Both the position numbers and the translations under genes were made by a program. Shown here one piece after another: positions 22,980 through 31,299 of a stretch of 64,000 bases of DNA. The notes below the pieces were generated by a model. The model did no database searches. It saw nothing but the letters and a program-made list of their open reading frames with translations, and was not told the origin of the DNA. Each line of letters starts with the position of its first letter. The first letter of the stretch is position 1. This stretch comes from Lutacidiplasma sp049802875 (lineage in GTDB: Archaea; Thermoplasmatota; Thermoplasmata; Lutacidiplasmatales; UBA184), in the NCBI GenBank assembly GCA_049802875.1, contig JBARNH010000005.1, forward strand, positions 1 to 64,000. The letters are read 5' to 3'.

Positions 22980-24896
22980 GTGAGCACAGCCCATATCGTC
23001 GTCCACCTGCCGGACGGGACTCGACGAGGAGTCCCGCGAGGGACGACCGCATCGACGGTGTTGAGCGAATGGGCCGCGGACCGGGCGTCAGGTTTCCTTG
23101 CGGCCGTGCTCGACGGTCGACCGGTAGACCTTGCGACTCCCCTCGATCACGACGCGACGCTCGCGCCACTGACGTTCCAGGACCGTGCGGGCCGGGACAT
23201 TCTCCAACACTCGGCGGCCCACCTGGTCGCGAAGGCGCTCGTGAACGTCATCCCCGACGCCAAACCCACCGTCGGTCCCCCGACCGAGGACGGGTTCTAC
23301 TACGACTTCGACGTGCGCCCATTGCTCCCCGTCGACTTGGACCAAGTGAGGGACGGAATGCAGCGATCGATTGCCGAACGAGAGAGATTCGTACGCCGGG
23401 AAATAAGCAAGGGAGACGCCGAGCGACTGTTCGCCAACAATCCCCACAAGCTTCGGTACATCGCCGAGGTCCCTGAGGGAGAACCGGTGTCGGTCTACGA
23501 GACCGGTGCGTTCGTCGACCTCTGTCGGGGCCCGCACGTCCCGGACACCCATTGGCTGGAGGGCATCTACATCCTCGGGTTCTCCGGAATCGAGCACGGG
23601 AGCGGCGACGCACGAGGGTCGCTCCAGCGGATCCGAGGGATTGGATTCCCGACACGCTCCGATCTAGATGCGTACCTCAAGCTCCGCATCGAGGCCGAGG
23701 CACGCGACCACCGAGTGGTCGGTGCGAAGCAAGAACTGTTCATGTTCGTCGACGAGGCCCCGGCGTTCCCGTTCTGGCTTCCCAAAGGTATGGTGATTGT
23801 CCGAGAGCTCGAGAAATTCGTCACCGAGCATCTGAGAGCCTCGGGCTACTCTGAGATCCGGACCCCGCTCCTCTTCGCCCAATCCGTCTACGAGACGAGC
23901 GGTCACTGGGAACACTACCGGGAGAACATGTTCCTCACCGAAGTCGATGGGCGCACATTCGGCTGGAAGCCGATGAACTGCCCGGGCTCGATGTTGATCT
24001 TCGGCTCCCGCTCGCGAAGCTACCGTGAGCTCCCGATGCGCCTCGCCGAATTCGCCCCGTTGCACCGGCTCGAGGCGAGCGGCACTCTGCACGGTCTGAC
24101 TCGAGTCCGGGAACTCGTCCAGGACGACGCGCACCTGTTCGTGACCGAAGAGCAGGTCGAAGGAGAACTCCGCCAGCTGCTCGATTGGATCCGCGAGGCG
24201 TTCACCACCTTCCGCCTCTCTTGGTCGTACGAGCTCTCGACCCGACCCGCCAGCTTCCTCGGGGAAGCCGCGGTATGGGACAAGGCGGAAGCGACGTTGG
24301 AGAAGGTGCTCAAAGAGTCCGGGACCGAGTACCGCGTCTCGCCGGGAGAAGGGGGTTTCTACGCCCCCAAGATCGACATCCACATCCGGGATTCGCTCGG
24401 CCGACCGTGGCAGACCGGCACGATCCAGCTCGACTACCAGATGCCCCTGCGCTTTGGACTCGAGTACCAGGGTGCGGATGGGCAGATGCACGCCCCGGTG
24501 GTGATTCACCGGACGATCCTGGGGAGCTGGGAGCGGTTCCTCGGGGTCTTCATCGAGCACTGCGCGGGCCGGTTCCCTCCTTGGCTCGCTCCCGTCCAGG
24601 TCCGAGTCCTGCCAATCGCCGACCGGCATCAGAAGGCGGCGTTGGGATTGGCCGACGCGTTACGTGCCGACGGGATCCGGGTCGAACTCGCGGCGGCCGA
24701 GGAGTCGATCTCGAAGCGAGTCCGCAATGCCGAGGTCGACCGGATCCCCTACGTGCTCGTTCTGGGGGACAAGGAAGCGGCGGAAAGCACGGTGACGGTC
24801 CGAACGCGCGGCTCGAAAGAAACCCAGAGCCGCTCGCGCGCGGAGTTCACCGCCCACGTTCTCGAGCGGATCCGCACGCGAGCGTACGATCCTTAA
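22980..24896 (+). CDS. thrS: Threonyl-tRNA synthetase, bacterial-type domain layout
   Basis: A 638-aa enzyme. It has an N-terminal TGS domain (about 1-60) and an N2 editing domain with HSAAHLV and CRGPHVPDT, then the class II core with MNCPGSML, motif 2 around LHRLEASGTLHGLTRVRE and motif 3 in HRTILGSWERFLGVFIEH. A C-terminal anticodon domain ends the protein. The N2 editing domain is the bacterial/eukaryal kind. Many archaeal ThrRS enzymes instead carry a D-aminoacyl-deacylase-like editing domain, so this copy may descend from a transferred gene. GTG 22980 precedes the TGS domain directly. Confidence 0.96.
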   Translation: MSTAHIVVHLPDGTRRGVPRGTTASTVLSEWAADRASGFLAAVLDGRPVDLATPLDHDATLAPLTFQDRAGRDILQHSAAHLVAKALVNVIPDAKPTVGPPTEDGFYYDFDVRPLLPVDLDQVRDGMQRSIAERERFVRREISKGDAERLFANNPHKLRYIAEVPEGEPVSVYETGAFVDLCRGPHVPDTHWLEGIYILGFSGIEHGSGDARGSLQRIRGIGFPTRSDLDAYLKLRIEAEARDHRVVGAKQELFMFVDEAPAFPFWLPKGMVIVRELEKFVTEHLRASGYSEIRTPLLFAQSVYETSGHWEHYRENMFLTEVDGRTFGWKPMNCPGSMLIFGSRSRSYRELPMRLAEFAPLHRLEASGTLHGLTRVRELVQDDAHLFVTEEQVEGELRQLLDWIREAFTTFRLSWSYELSTRPASFLGEAAVWDKAEATLEKVLKESGTEYRVSPGEGGFYAPKIDIHIRDSLGRPWQTGTIQLDYQMPLRFGLEYQGADGQMHAPVVIHRTILGSWERFLGVFIEHCAGRFPPWLAPVQVRVLPIADRHQKAALGLADALRADGIRVELAAAEESISKRVRNAEVDRIPYVLVLGDKEAAESTVTVRTRGSKETQSRSRAEFTAHVLERIRTRAYDP

Positions 24897-25093
24897 CGGG
24901 TCTGGGAGCGACGGGTCCGCTTCGCCTCGATCCGGGCGTTCAGGTAGTGCATGTCGAGGTCGGCACTGTTCGACCCGTGCTCCGCCCGGAGGTGCTCCCG
25001 AAGACGGGCCAGTTCGACCGCCCGCCCGCACACGGCGCACGTTACCCGGGATCGACGGGCGTTCGCGTCGCCGGGGGTCGGGGCGGGGATCAT
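24893..25093 (-). CDS. Small C2H2-type zinc-finger protein
   Basis: A 66-aa basic protein. CAVCGRAVELARLREHLRAEH (about residues 19-39) shows the C-x2-C-x12-H-x4-H spacing of a classical zinc finger. It is followed by a helix and a charged tail ending KRTRRSQTR. A minus-strand TATA box (25119-25126) sits about 29 nt upstream of the ATG, so a leaderless or near-leaderless message is expected. Its last codons overlap the 3' end of thrS by 4 nt. Such small proteins are widespread in archaea; DNA or RNA binding is likely but unproven. Confidence 0.7.
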   Translation of the reverse strand: MIPAPTPGDANARRSRVTCAVCGRAVELARLREHLRAEHGSNSADLDMHYLNARIEAKRTRRSQTR

Positions 25094-25118
25094 CCTAACG
25101 AGTCTGGATTCTCCCCGA

Positions 25119-25126
25119 GTATAACC
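25119..25126 (-). promoter_or_regulatory. TATA box of the C2H2 protein gene
   Basis: Minus-strand GGTTATAC is centred about 29 nt upstream of the ATG at 25093. Confidence 0.6.
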
Positions 25127-25172
25127 CTACTGTTCGAGCTGCGGCCCCGTCCTCCGGTGCCCTCCAGAAGGC

Positions 25173-25181
25173 TTTATTAAT
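25173..25181 (+). promoter_or_regulatory. TATA box of the pyrophosphatase gene
   Basis: TTTATTAAT is centred about 43 nt upstream of the ATG at 25220, predicting a leader of about 17 nt. Confidence 0.6.
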
Positions 25182-25219
25182 CGCCCCGTTCAGCGGCCCT
25201 CGAATTTAGAGGTACTCCG

Positions 25220-27337
25220 ATGGGCCTGTCGACCGGTCAACTCGAGCTGCTGGTCTTCATCGCGGCCATCCTCAGTTTGGCCTACGCAGGCGTCCAGACG
25301 GCCCTCGTGCTCCGGGAGGACGAGGGCGACGAACGGATGCGCGAGATCTCCGGGGCGATCCGGGAGGGCGCGAATGCGTTCCTGCGGCGAGAGTACACGG
25401 TAGTTTTCGTCGTCGCGGTCGTCCTCGCGGTGGTCATCGCGGTCGCGTTCGGGATCACCGGCGCCGGGGCTCTCCTCGCGGTCGGATTCGTCTTCGGGGT
25501 CGCCGGAAGCGCGCTCGCCGGAGCGGTCGGGATGTTCGTCAGCGTCCGAGCGAACGTTCGGACCGCCGCCCGTGCCCGCGGCGGAGACCTCCCTTCGACG
25601 ATGAGCTTCGCCTTCCGGGGCGGTAGCGTCACGGGCCTTTCGGTCGCGGGACTCGCGCTGCTCGAGCTCGTCGGATTCTATTGGGCGTTCGGTGGAAACG
25701 TCCTCGACATGGTCGGGCTCCTGTTCGGCGCGTCGCTCATGAGCCTCTTCGCGAGGGTCGGCGGGGGGATCTACACCAAGGGGGCTGACGTCGGCACCGA
25801 CCTCGTCGGGAAGGTCGAGGCGGGGATTCCCGAGGACGACCCTCGGAACCCCGGGGTCATCGCGGACAATGTCGGGGACAATGTCGGCGATTGCGCGGGG
25901 ATGGCGGCGGATCTGTTCGAGACGTACGTCGTGACCGCGATGGCGGCGATGCTGCTCGCGTACCTCATCAGCGCACCCTCGGTGGATCCGGTGCTGCTCG
26001 TCCTGTTCCCCAACGCCGTGCTGTTCCCCCTGCTGGTCTGCGCCTGGGCGATCGTTGCGACCATCATCGGGACGCTGTTCGTCCGGATGCGGGCCGGCGT
26101 TTCGATCATGGGCGCGCTCTACCAAGGACTCGGAGCTACGACGGCCGTCGGGGTCGTCGGCCTCTATCTCCTGGACTACTACTTCATGAACGCCAACCTC
26201 GGGATCTTCGTCGCGACGGCGGTGGGCCTCATCGTCATGATCCTCATCGTCGTCATCACCGATTTCTACACGAGCGCGAGCTACCGACCCGTCCACAAGA
26301 TCGCCGAGTCCGCTCAAGCTGGGGCCGGCACCACGGTGATCAGTGGCCTCTCCGTAGGGCTGGAGTCGGCGTGGATGCCGGGGATCGTCGTCGTCTCCGG
26401 CACGCTGATCGCGTATGCCGCCGCCGGATGGAACGGAACCGTCACCGCCCCCGATGCCTACCTCGGACTGTACGGGATCGGCCTCGCCGCCGCAAGCATG
26501 CTCTCCGTGACGGGGATGATCATCGCGATCGACGCGTTCGGACCGATCACGGACAATGCCGGCGGGATCGCGGAGATGGCGAACCTCCCCGAGCAGGCGC
26601 GAGCGATCACCGACCCCCTCGACGCGGTCGGGAACACCACGAAAGCGATCACGAAGGGATACGCGATTGCCTCCGCCGTCCTCGCGGCCCTGGCACTGTT
26701 CGCGGCGTACACGTTCGCCGCCGCTTCGCACTGGGGTCAACCGTGGGCCGTGTTCACGGCCCTCCTGACCCTGAGTACCCCCCTCGTCGTCGCGGGCCTC
26801 GTCATCGGAGCCGTCCTGCCGTTCTTCTTCACGTCGTTTCTGATGAATGCGGTGGGGATCGCCGCGGAGCGGATGGTCTTCGAGATCCGCCGCCAGTTCA
26901 AGGACATCCCCGGGCTTCTCGAGGGGAAGGCGAAGGCGGATTACGGAAAGTGCGTCGACATCGTGACGATCACTGCGATCCGTCAGCTCGCGGTCCCCGC
27001 GATCATCGCGGTCGCGACCCCGCTCGCGGTCGGTTTCTTCCTCGGGCCCGTCGCCCTCGCGGCCCTCCTCCTCGGCGTGATCGTTTCGGGTTTCCCGCTG
27101 GCGCTGACGATGACCACGGGCGGCGCGGCGTGGGACAATGGGAAGAAGTACATCGAGAGCGGCCACTTCGGGGGAAAGCACTCCGAAGCGCACAAGGCGG
27201 CGATTGTCGGCGACACGGTGGGAGATGCGACCAAAGACACGGCCGGTCCCGCGATCAATCCGCTCATCAAGGTCGTGAACACGATCTCGATCCTCTTCAT
27301 CGCGCTCATCGTCGCCCACTCTTTCATCCCCATCTGA
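25220..27337 (+). CDS. hppA: Membrane-bound proton-translocating pyrophosphatase, K+-independent type
   Basis: A 705-aa integral membrane enzyme with about sixteen helices that couples PPi hydrolysis to ion pumping. The substrate loop holds DVGTDLVGKVEAGIPEDDPRNP and NVGDNVGDCAGMAADLFETY. The C-terminal active-site loop holds GGAAWDNGKKYIESG and VGDTVGDATKDTAGP. In this family, GNTTK versus GNTTA separates K+-independent from K+-dependent pumps. The sequence here is GNTTKAITKGYAI, so H+ pumping without K+ is predicted. It would recover energy from biosynthetic pyrophosphate. Monocistronic, with its own TATA box. Confidence 0.96.
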   Translation: MGLSTGQLELLVFIAAILSLAYAGVQTALVLREDEGDERMREISGAIREGANAFLRREYTVVFVVAVVLAVVIAVAFGITGAGALLAVGFVFGVAGSALAGAVGMFVSVRANVRTAARARGGDLPSTMSFAFRGGSVTGLSVAGLALLELVGFYWAFGGNVLDMVGLLFGASLMSLFARVGGGIYTKGADVGTDLVGKVEAGIPEDDPRNPGVIADNVGDNVGDCAGMAADLFETYVVTAMAAMLLAYLISAPSVDPVLLVLFPNAVLFPLLVCAWAIVATIIGTLFVRMRAGVSIMGALYQGLGATTAVGVVGLYLLDYYFMNANLGIFVATAVGLIVMILIVVITDFYTSASYRPVHKIAESAQAGAGTTVISGLSVGLESAWMPGIVVVSGTLIAYAAAGWNGTVTAPDAYLGLYGIGLAAASMLSVTGMIIAIDAFGPITDNAGGIAEMANLPEQARAITDPLDAVGNTTKAITKGYAIASAVLAALALFAAYTFAAASHWGQPWAVFTALLTLSTPLVVAGLVIGAVLPFFFTSFLMNAVGIAAERMVFEIRRQFKDIPGLLEGKAKADYGKCVDIVTITAIRQLAVPAIIAVATPLAVGFFLGPVALAALLLGVIVSGFPLALTMTTGGAAWDNGKKYIESGHFGGKHSEAHKAAIVGDTVGDATKDTAGPAINPLIKVVNTISILFIALIVAHSFIPI

Positions 27338-27366
27338 GTCGACTCCCCCGCGTCGCGGGTGCGGGC

Positions 27367-27374
27367 TTCATAAG
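27367..27374 (+). promoter_or_regulatory. TATA-like box of the 13-codon micro-ORF
   Basis: TTCATAAG is centred about 35 nt before the ATG at 27406, predicting a leader of about 9 nt, as at several real genes in the window. Confidence 0.45.
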
Positions 27375-27405
27375 GGGGTTCGCTCTATCGCTGCTGAGGA
27401 TTCCG

Positions 27406-27447
27406 ATGTGCGACACCTGCGGGTGTAACGACAAGAAGGAGCCGTAG
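27406..27447 (+). CDS. 13-residue cysteine-rich micropeptide MCDTCGCNDKKEP
   Basis: A very short frame between the pyrophosphatase gene and the SDR genes. It has three cysteines in C-x2-C-x-C spacing and an acidic/basic tail. The same MC-x-TCGC opening occurs at the N-terminus of some HypB proteins, where it binds nickel, so a metal-binding role is conceivable. Support comes from the TATA-like box at the proper distance, the isolation of the frame and its non-random composition. Chance occurrence is possible for so short a frame. Confidence 0.45.
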   Translation: MCDTCGCNDKKEP

Positions 27448-27577
27448 GGTAAGGTCGGCTCGGCCGCCCCGCGGCCGACGCTCCGATCGTTACCCTGCGC
27501 TGTTCCCGCCCGGACCCGGCTGAGCCGCCCGGTACCTCGGACCAAGAGTTTTCCGCCGGGCGGACCATCAGGTACCT

Positions 27578-28336
27578 GTGTTCGACCTTTCCGACCGCGT
27601 GGTACTTGTCACCGGCGGTTCGCGTGGGATCGGCCGAGCGATCGCCCTCGAACTCAGTCGTGCGGGTTCGGACGTGATCGTCCATCACCGCACGAACCTG
27701 GCGGCCGCGCAGGAGGTTCGAAACGCCGTCCTCCAGAACGGGTCGGACGCGCTCGTCGTCGCGGGAGACGTTTCGGACCGAGCCCAGTGTGCCCGCCTCG
27801 TGGGCGAGGCCGGCGCTTGGAAGGGCCGCCTCGACGGGGTCGTAACGGCGGCGGGGATCTTCCGGGGGGACTCCACCGACTCGGCGGGCCCGGAGGCGTT
27901 CGAGCTGGTGCTGCGTACCGACCTCGAAGGGACTTTCCGCACGATCCAAGCGGCCCTGCCGTTCCTTCGGAAAAGCGTTCGGCCCGCCGTCGTGACCGTC
28001 TCCTCGGTGCTCGGCGCCCACCCGGGCGTCGGGGGCGTGGCCTACCAGGCTGCCAAGGCCGGAGTCGAGCAGACGACCCGCGCCCTCGCGCTCGAACTCG
28101 CGCCCCGCATTCGAGTGAACGGAGTCGCCCCGGGGTTCATTCGCACGGACATGAATCGGGGCGGCCACGAGGACCCCGCCTTCCGCTCGTTCATCGCCGC
28201 CGCGACCCCGCTCGGCCGTTGGGGGGAGCCGGACGATGTCGCGCCGGTGGTCCGGTATCTGTTGAGCCTGGAAGCCGATTGGGTGACGGGTCTCGTGCTC
28301 GGGGTTGACGGCGGGATCCCCCTGGGGGACCGGTGA
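27578..28336 (+). CDS. SDR-family oxidoreductase (FabG-like), first of a tandem pair
   Basis: A 252-aa short-chain dehydrogenase. The cofactor motif is TGGSRGIGRA, the catalytic serine is in VTVSSVLGA and the Y-x3-K pair in YQAAKAG. The C-terminal stretch GRWGEPDDVAPVVRYLLS...GLVLGVDGGIPLGD is typical of 3-oxoacyl-ACP reductase-like enzymes. Archaea usually lack fatty-acid synthase, so the substrate may be another keto compound or a sugar. GTG 27578 begins MFDLSDRVVLVTGG. Its stop overlaps the next gene's GTG by 4 nt. Confidence 0.88.
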   Translation: MFDLSDRVVLVTGGSRGIGRAIALELSRAGSDVIVHHRTNLAAAQEVRNAVLQNGSDALVVAGDVSDRAQCARLVGEAGAWKGRLDGVVTAAGIFRGDSTDSAGPEAFELVLRTDLEGTFRTIQAALPFLRKSVRPAVVTVSSVLGAHPGVGGVAYQAAKAGVEQTTRALALELAPRIRVNGVAPGFIRTDMNRGGHEDPAFRSFIAAATPLGRWGEPDDVAPVVRYLLSLEADWVTGLVLGVDGGIPLGDR

Positions 28337-29112
28337 GCGAGCTCCCCCCGCTCGCGGGTAAGGTCGCCGTGGTGACGGGCGGCTCTCGAGGGATCGGGCG
28401 AGCCATCGTGATGGCCTTGGCCGGCGAGGGAGCCGACGTGGCCTTCAGTTACCGTAAGGAGGCGCGCGCCGCCCGCGACGTGGCGAAGGCCGTCGAGCGA
28501 CTGGGGCGCAAGGCGCTGGCGGTCGAGAGTAATGCCGCGGCGCCGTCGGAGACCGAGGCGTTCGTCCAACAGGCCCGAGCGGCCCTCGGTCGGATCGATA
28601 TCGCGGTGGCCAACGCAGGGATCGCGGGACCGGAAGGATGGGAGTCGGTCTCGCCCGAAGGATGGCGGGAGACCTTGGAGACGGATTTACTTGGCCCGTA
28701 CTCCCTCGTCCGTGCGGCACGACCCCACTTCGCCGCGAGGGGGGGGTCGGTCGTCCTCATCTCCTCGATCTCCGGCCTTCTGGCGGACCCGGACCTTTTG
28801 GCGTACGCTACCGCGAAAGCGGGACTCCTCTCGATGACCCGGAGCCTTGCCCTGGCGCTCGCTCCGACGGTACGGGTCAACGCCGTAGCCCCCGGCTTCG
28901 TCCGCACTGACATGAACGCGCGCGCACACCAACACTCTCCGACTCGGGAAGCGATCCAGCGTCGGATCCCCCGCGGGCGGTGGGGAGAACCCGACGACGT
29001 CGCGGCGGCGGTGGTCTTCCTCGCCTCGGACATGGCTCGCTTCCTTACGGGCGAAACCCTGGTCGTCGACGGGGGGCTCTCCCTGCGATGGAGAGCCGGT
29101 TCCGAGGAGTAG
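28333..29112 (+). CDS. SDR-family oxidoreductase (FabG-like), second of a tandem pair
   Basis: A 259-aa paralogue of the preceding protein. It has VTGGSRGIGRAIV, the serine region VLISSISGLL and the catalytic YATAKAG. The C-terminal GRWGEPDDVAAAVVFLASDMARFLTGETLVVDGG is again family-typical. It starts with a GTG overlapping the upstream stop (GTGA), so the two are translationally coupled. They may act on successive steps or as a heteromer, since paired SDRs are known to associate. No substrate can be assigned. Confidence 0.88.
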   Translation: MSELPPLAGKVAVVTGGSRGIGRAIVMALAGEGADVAFSYRKEARAARDVAKAVERLGRKALAVESNAAAPSETEAFVQQARAALGRIDIAVANAGIAGPEGWESVSPEGWRETLETDLLGPYSLVRAARPHFAARGGSVVLISSISGLLADPDLLAYATAKAGLLSMTRSLALALAPTVRVNAVAPGFVRTDMNARAHQHSPTREAIQRRIPRGRWGEPDDVAAAVVFLASDMARFLTGETLVVDGGLSLRWRAGSEE

Positions 29113-29116
29113 CGCC

Positions 29117-29476
29117 CTAGGCGTAGTGGCTCAGGCTGGAGCGCTCTTTCTTCGCGGCCTCACGCTCTTCCCCGTGCTCCTCGCGGCGCCGCTCTTTCTC
29201 GCATTCTTCCTCGGTGACCCACAGAAATTCCAGGTCCTCCGGGTGCTCGTGCGCCACGAACGCGCCGGCCTCGAACGCGCTCGACAAGAGCTCCTCCAGG
29301 TTGTCGGCATCGGACCCCTCCAGACGGCCGGCGGTCCGCCAGTACCAGTCGGGCGCCTTCCCCGACGCCTGGAGGTACTCGGTGACCAGGTCATAGATCG
29401 AGGAGCGGTCGTCGGCCAGACGGACGTGAAGGTGGCGGTCCTTTTCGTCGGCCCCCGGAGCGTCTTCGGCCGTCAT
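29117..29476 (-). CDS. Hypothetical acidic protein
   Basis: A 119-aa protein not recognised as a known family. The segment HLHVRLADDRSSIYDLVTEYLQASGKAPDWYWRTAGRL followed by NLEELLSSAFEAGAFVAHEHPEDLEFLW suggests a compact alpha/beta domain. The C-terminus is a strongly charged helix (EEECEKERRREEHGEEREAAKK). The start at ATG 29476 is favoured by a minus-strand TATA box (CCTTATAGC, 29499-29507) about 27 nt upstream; the frame runs further upstream without support. It converges with the SDR pair, with only 4 nt between stops. Confidence 0.6.
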   Translation of the reverse strand: MTAEDAPGADEKDRHLHVRLADDRSSIYDLVTEYLQASGKAPDWYWRTAGRLEGSDADNLEELLSSAFEAGAFVAHEHPEDLEFLWVTEEECEKERRREEHGEEREAAKKERSSLSHYA

Positions 29477-29498
29477 CGTCTCGAGAAGACGGGACGCC

Positions 29499-29507
29499 GC
29501 TATAAGG
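29499..29507. promoter_or_regulatory. Near-symmetric TATA box between the divergent genes at 29117 and 29539
   Basis: GCTATAAGG lies about 27 nt from the minus-strand ATG at 29476 and about 36 nt from the plus-strand TTG at 29539. It may serve both directions. Confidence 0.5.
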
Positions 29508-29538
29508 TGTCGTCCGAGCGCTTGTCCCCGGGCGATGC

Positions 29539-29997
29539 TTGAAGAGGCCGCGTGGGTTGGGGAGCTCCGAAACCGTGTACGGACCCCCTCCCAACGCTGC
29601 GTCTCCGTCTGGATACCCCGGGTCGACCGACCCGGGCGCACGGAACCAGCGGTACAACTACCTCGTCGGGCGATTGCGCAACCGACAGCTCACGATGGAG
29701 GAAGCGACGGAGCTGTTCACCCTGATGCAGGCGATGCTCGCCCGGGCGAGCGAGATCGCCCGGACCGCGGCGTATCGCGCTCCCACCCCCCCGCCGCCGG
29801 CCGGCGCGGGCCCCGCCGTCCCACCTCCGCGAGCGCCCGCGGTCGGTTCCTCCGGAGACGACCTCCTGCTCGTCGGGATCCTCGCGATGGGGGCGGGCGC
29901 GGGACTGCTCGCAGCCCTCTCAAAACGCATCGGTGATGCGTCGCCTCCCGCCCCCTCCGGGAACGGACGCTCGACCCCGAGCACCGCCTCCCGATAG
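29539..29997 (+). CDS. Hypothetical protein with one C-terminal membrane helix
   Basis: A 152-aa protein, not recognised. A helical segment (YNYLVGRLRNRQLTMEEATELFTLMQAMLARASEIARTA) is followed by a proline/alanine linker. One hydrophobic helix comes near the end (DDLLLVGILAMGAGAGLLAALSKRI) with a Ser/Pro-rich tail. The TTG start at 29539 fits the promoter; GTG 29575 is an alternative. It lies 10 nt upstream of mre11 and could be the first gene of that operon. Confidence 0.55.
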   Translation: MKRPRGLGSSETVYGPPPNAASPSGYPGSTDPGARNQRYNYLVGRLRNRQLTMEEATELFTLMQAMLARASEIARTAAYRAPTPPPPAGAGPAVPPPRAPAVGSSGDDLLLVGILAMGAGAGLLAALSKRIGDASPPAPSGNGRSTPSTASR

Positions 29998-30007
29998 GGG
30001 TGGGGGA

Positions 30008-31291
30008 ATGGCGTCCGAGCGGTTCGTCTTTGCCCACCTCGCGGACGCCCACGTCGGCGCTTGGCCGAGAGACCCCGCGGTCCGCACCGCCCTGCGGGAG
30101 AGCGTTCTCCGCGCGCTACGCACAGTATCGGAGCGGGACGCCGAGTTTCTGCTGATCTCGGGGGATCTGTTTCACACCCCGGTCCCCGACCCCGCCGAGG
30201 TCGCGCCCGTGGCGGCCGCGCTGCGGGACCTCATCGCGCAGGGCCGTCGGGTCTACGTCATCTACGGGTCGCACGACTACGTCGCCCGCCGGACGAGTTG
30301 GCTCGATGTCCTCGCGGAGACCGGAGTGTTCCTCAAGGTAGCCCCCGAAGCGGTCCGCACGGAAGGGACGCGCTGGACCCTCCCGTTCCTGGTCGATGCC
30401 CCGACCGGCGCTCGCATCGCGGGCATATCGGGCCGCTCGCACGGCCTGGACCGCGACTACTTCCGGGCCGTGGACTCCGAGGTGTTTCGCTCCGAACCCG
30501 GGTTCAAGATCTTCCAGTTCCACGCCGCGGTCGAAGAGTACCTTCCCCCCTCGCTACGGGAGCACATCCGGGGGATTCGAAAGGCCGACCTGCCGTCGGG
30601 GTGCGACTACTACGCGGGAGGACACATCCACTCGACCTACGAGGGGGAAGGCCCTGAGGGAGGGCGGCTGGTCAATCCCGGGGCGGTGTTCGGGACGAGC
30701 CGCACCGATCTCGTGAACGCGGCCGCCGGGCGGACGCACCAAGGCTTGGTCTTCGTGACGGTGGAGGGCCGGTCGACCGAGGTGGAGTTCGTCGACACGG
30801 CGCCGCCGGACACCGTGCGTCTCCTCGAGATCGACGTATCGGACCAGAGCGCGGAGGAGGCGCATCGAACCGTCGCGGCCCGAGTAAAGGAAGCGAACGA
30901 TCGGCCCGGGGTCCTGGTGTTCCCGAAGATCCGCGGCACGCTCGCCGACGGAACGGTGGCCGCTCTCGCACTGACCGAGGTCGCTCGGACGGCCGGCCGT
31001 ACGGCGGGCACCGTCCACTGGGACGTCAGCGACCTGGAACTTCCCGGCGCTCCGGGAGGCGGAACGACCACTGAGTCGGAGGTCGAGTCCGGGGAGGTCC
31101 GGCGGTTGATCGCTCGGGAACGCGCGAATGCCCCATGGCTCGAGGGGCCCGAGGGGGAGCGGATGGTTCGGGAGTTGGTGCGCGAGCTCGGGATCCCGAA
31201 GTCGGAGGGGGAATCTCGACAGGATTACGCGAGCGCCCGGTTGGGGGCGGCTCGCCGCCTCCTCGGTGTCCGACTCGACGGCGCGACGTAG
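30008..31291 (+). CDS. mre11: DNA double-strand break repair nuclease Mre11
   Basis: A 427-aa protein. Metallophosphatase motifs are present: D13-x-H15 (HLADAHVG), SGDLFH (51-56), YGSHDY (86-91) and the late GGHIHSTYEGEG. The third motif reads GSHD where many Mre11 proteins have GNHD, so one metal ligand position is altered. ATG 30008 is chosen because the first beta strand (RFVFAHLADAH) follows at once. Mre11 works with Rad50, encoded 8 nt downstream, to process DNA ends and start recombination repair. A C-terminal Rad50-binding region is expected near residues 360-425. Confidence 0.93.
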   Translation: MASERFVFAHLADAHVGAWPRDPAVRTALRESVLRALRTVSERDAEFLLISGDLFHTPVPDPAEVAPVAAALRDLIAQGRRVYVIYGSHDYVARRTSWLDVLAETGVFLKVAPEAVRTEGTRWTLPFLVDAPTGARIAGISGRSHGLDRDYFRAVDSEVFRSEPGFKIFQFHAAVEEYLPPSLREHIRGIRKADLPSGCDYYAGGHIHSTYEGEGPEGGRLVNPGAVFGTSRTDLVNAAAGRTHQGLVFVTVEGRSTEVEFVDTAPPDTVRLLEIDVSDQSAEEAHRTVAARVKEANDRPGVLVFPKIRGTLADGTVAALALTEVARTAGRTAGTVHWDVSDLELPGAPGGGTTTESEVESGEVRRLIARERANAPWLEGPEGERMVRELVRELGIPKSEGESRQDYASARLGAARRLLGVRLDGAT

Positions 31292-31297
31292 GAGGAG
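31291..31297 (+). promoter_or_regulatory. Shine-Dalgarno sequence of rad50
   Basis: GGAGGAG lies directly before the ATG at 31300, starting just after the mre11 stop codon. It fixes the rad50 start and indicates leadered translation inside the operon, in contrast to the leaderless first genes nearby. Confidence 0.7.
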
Positions 31298-31299
31298 CG

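Noticed and set aside
26835..26860. C-box-like CTGATGA inside the pyrophosphatase gene and ATGATGA at 3186
   Set aside because: No matching D, D' or C' boxes or closing stem nearby, and both lie within coding sequence.
25190..27319. 709-codon minus-strand frame opposite the pyrophosphatase gene
   Set aside because: Its charged, low-complexity translation is the antisense of hydrophobic helices, a usual shadow in GC-rich DNA.
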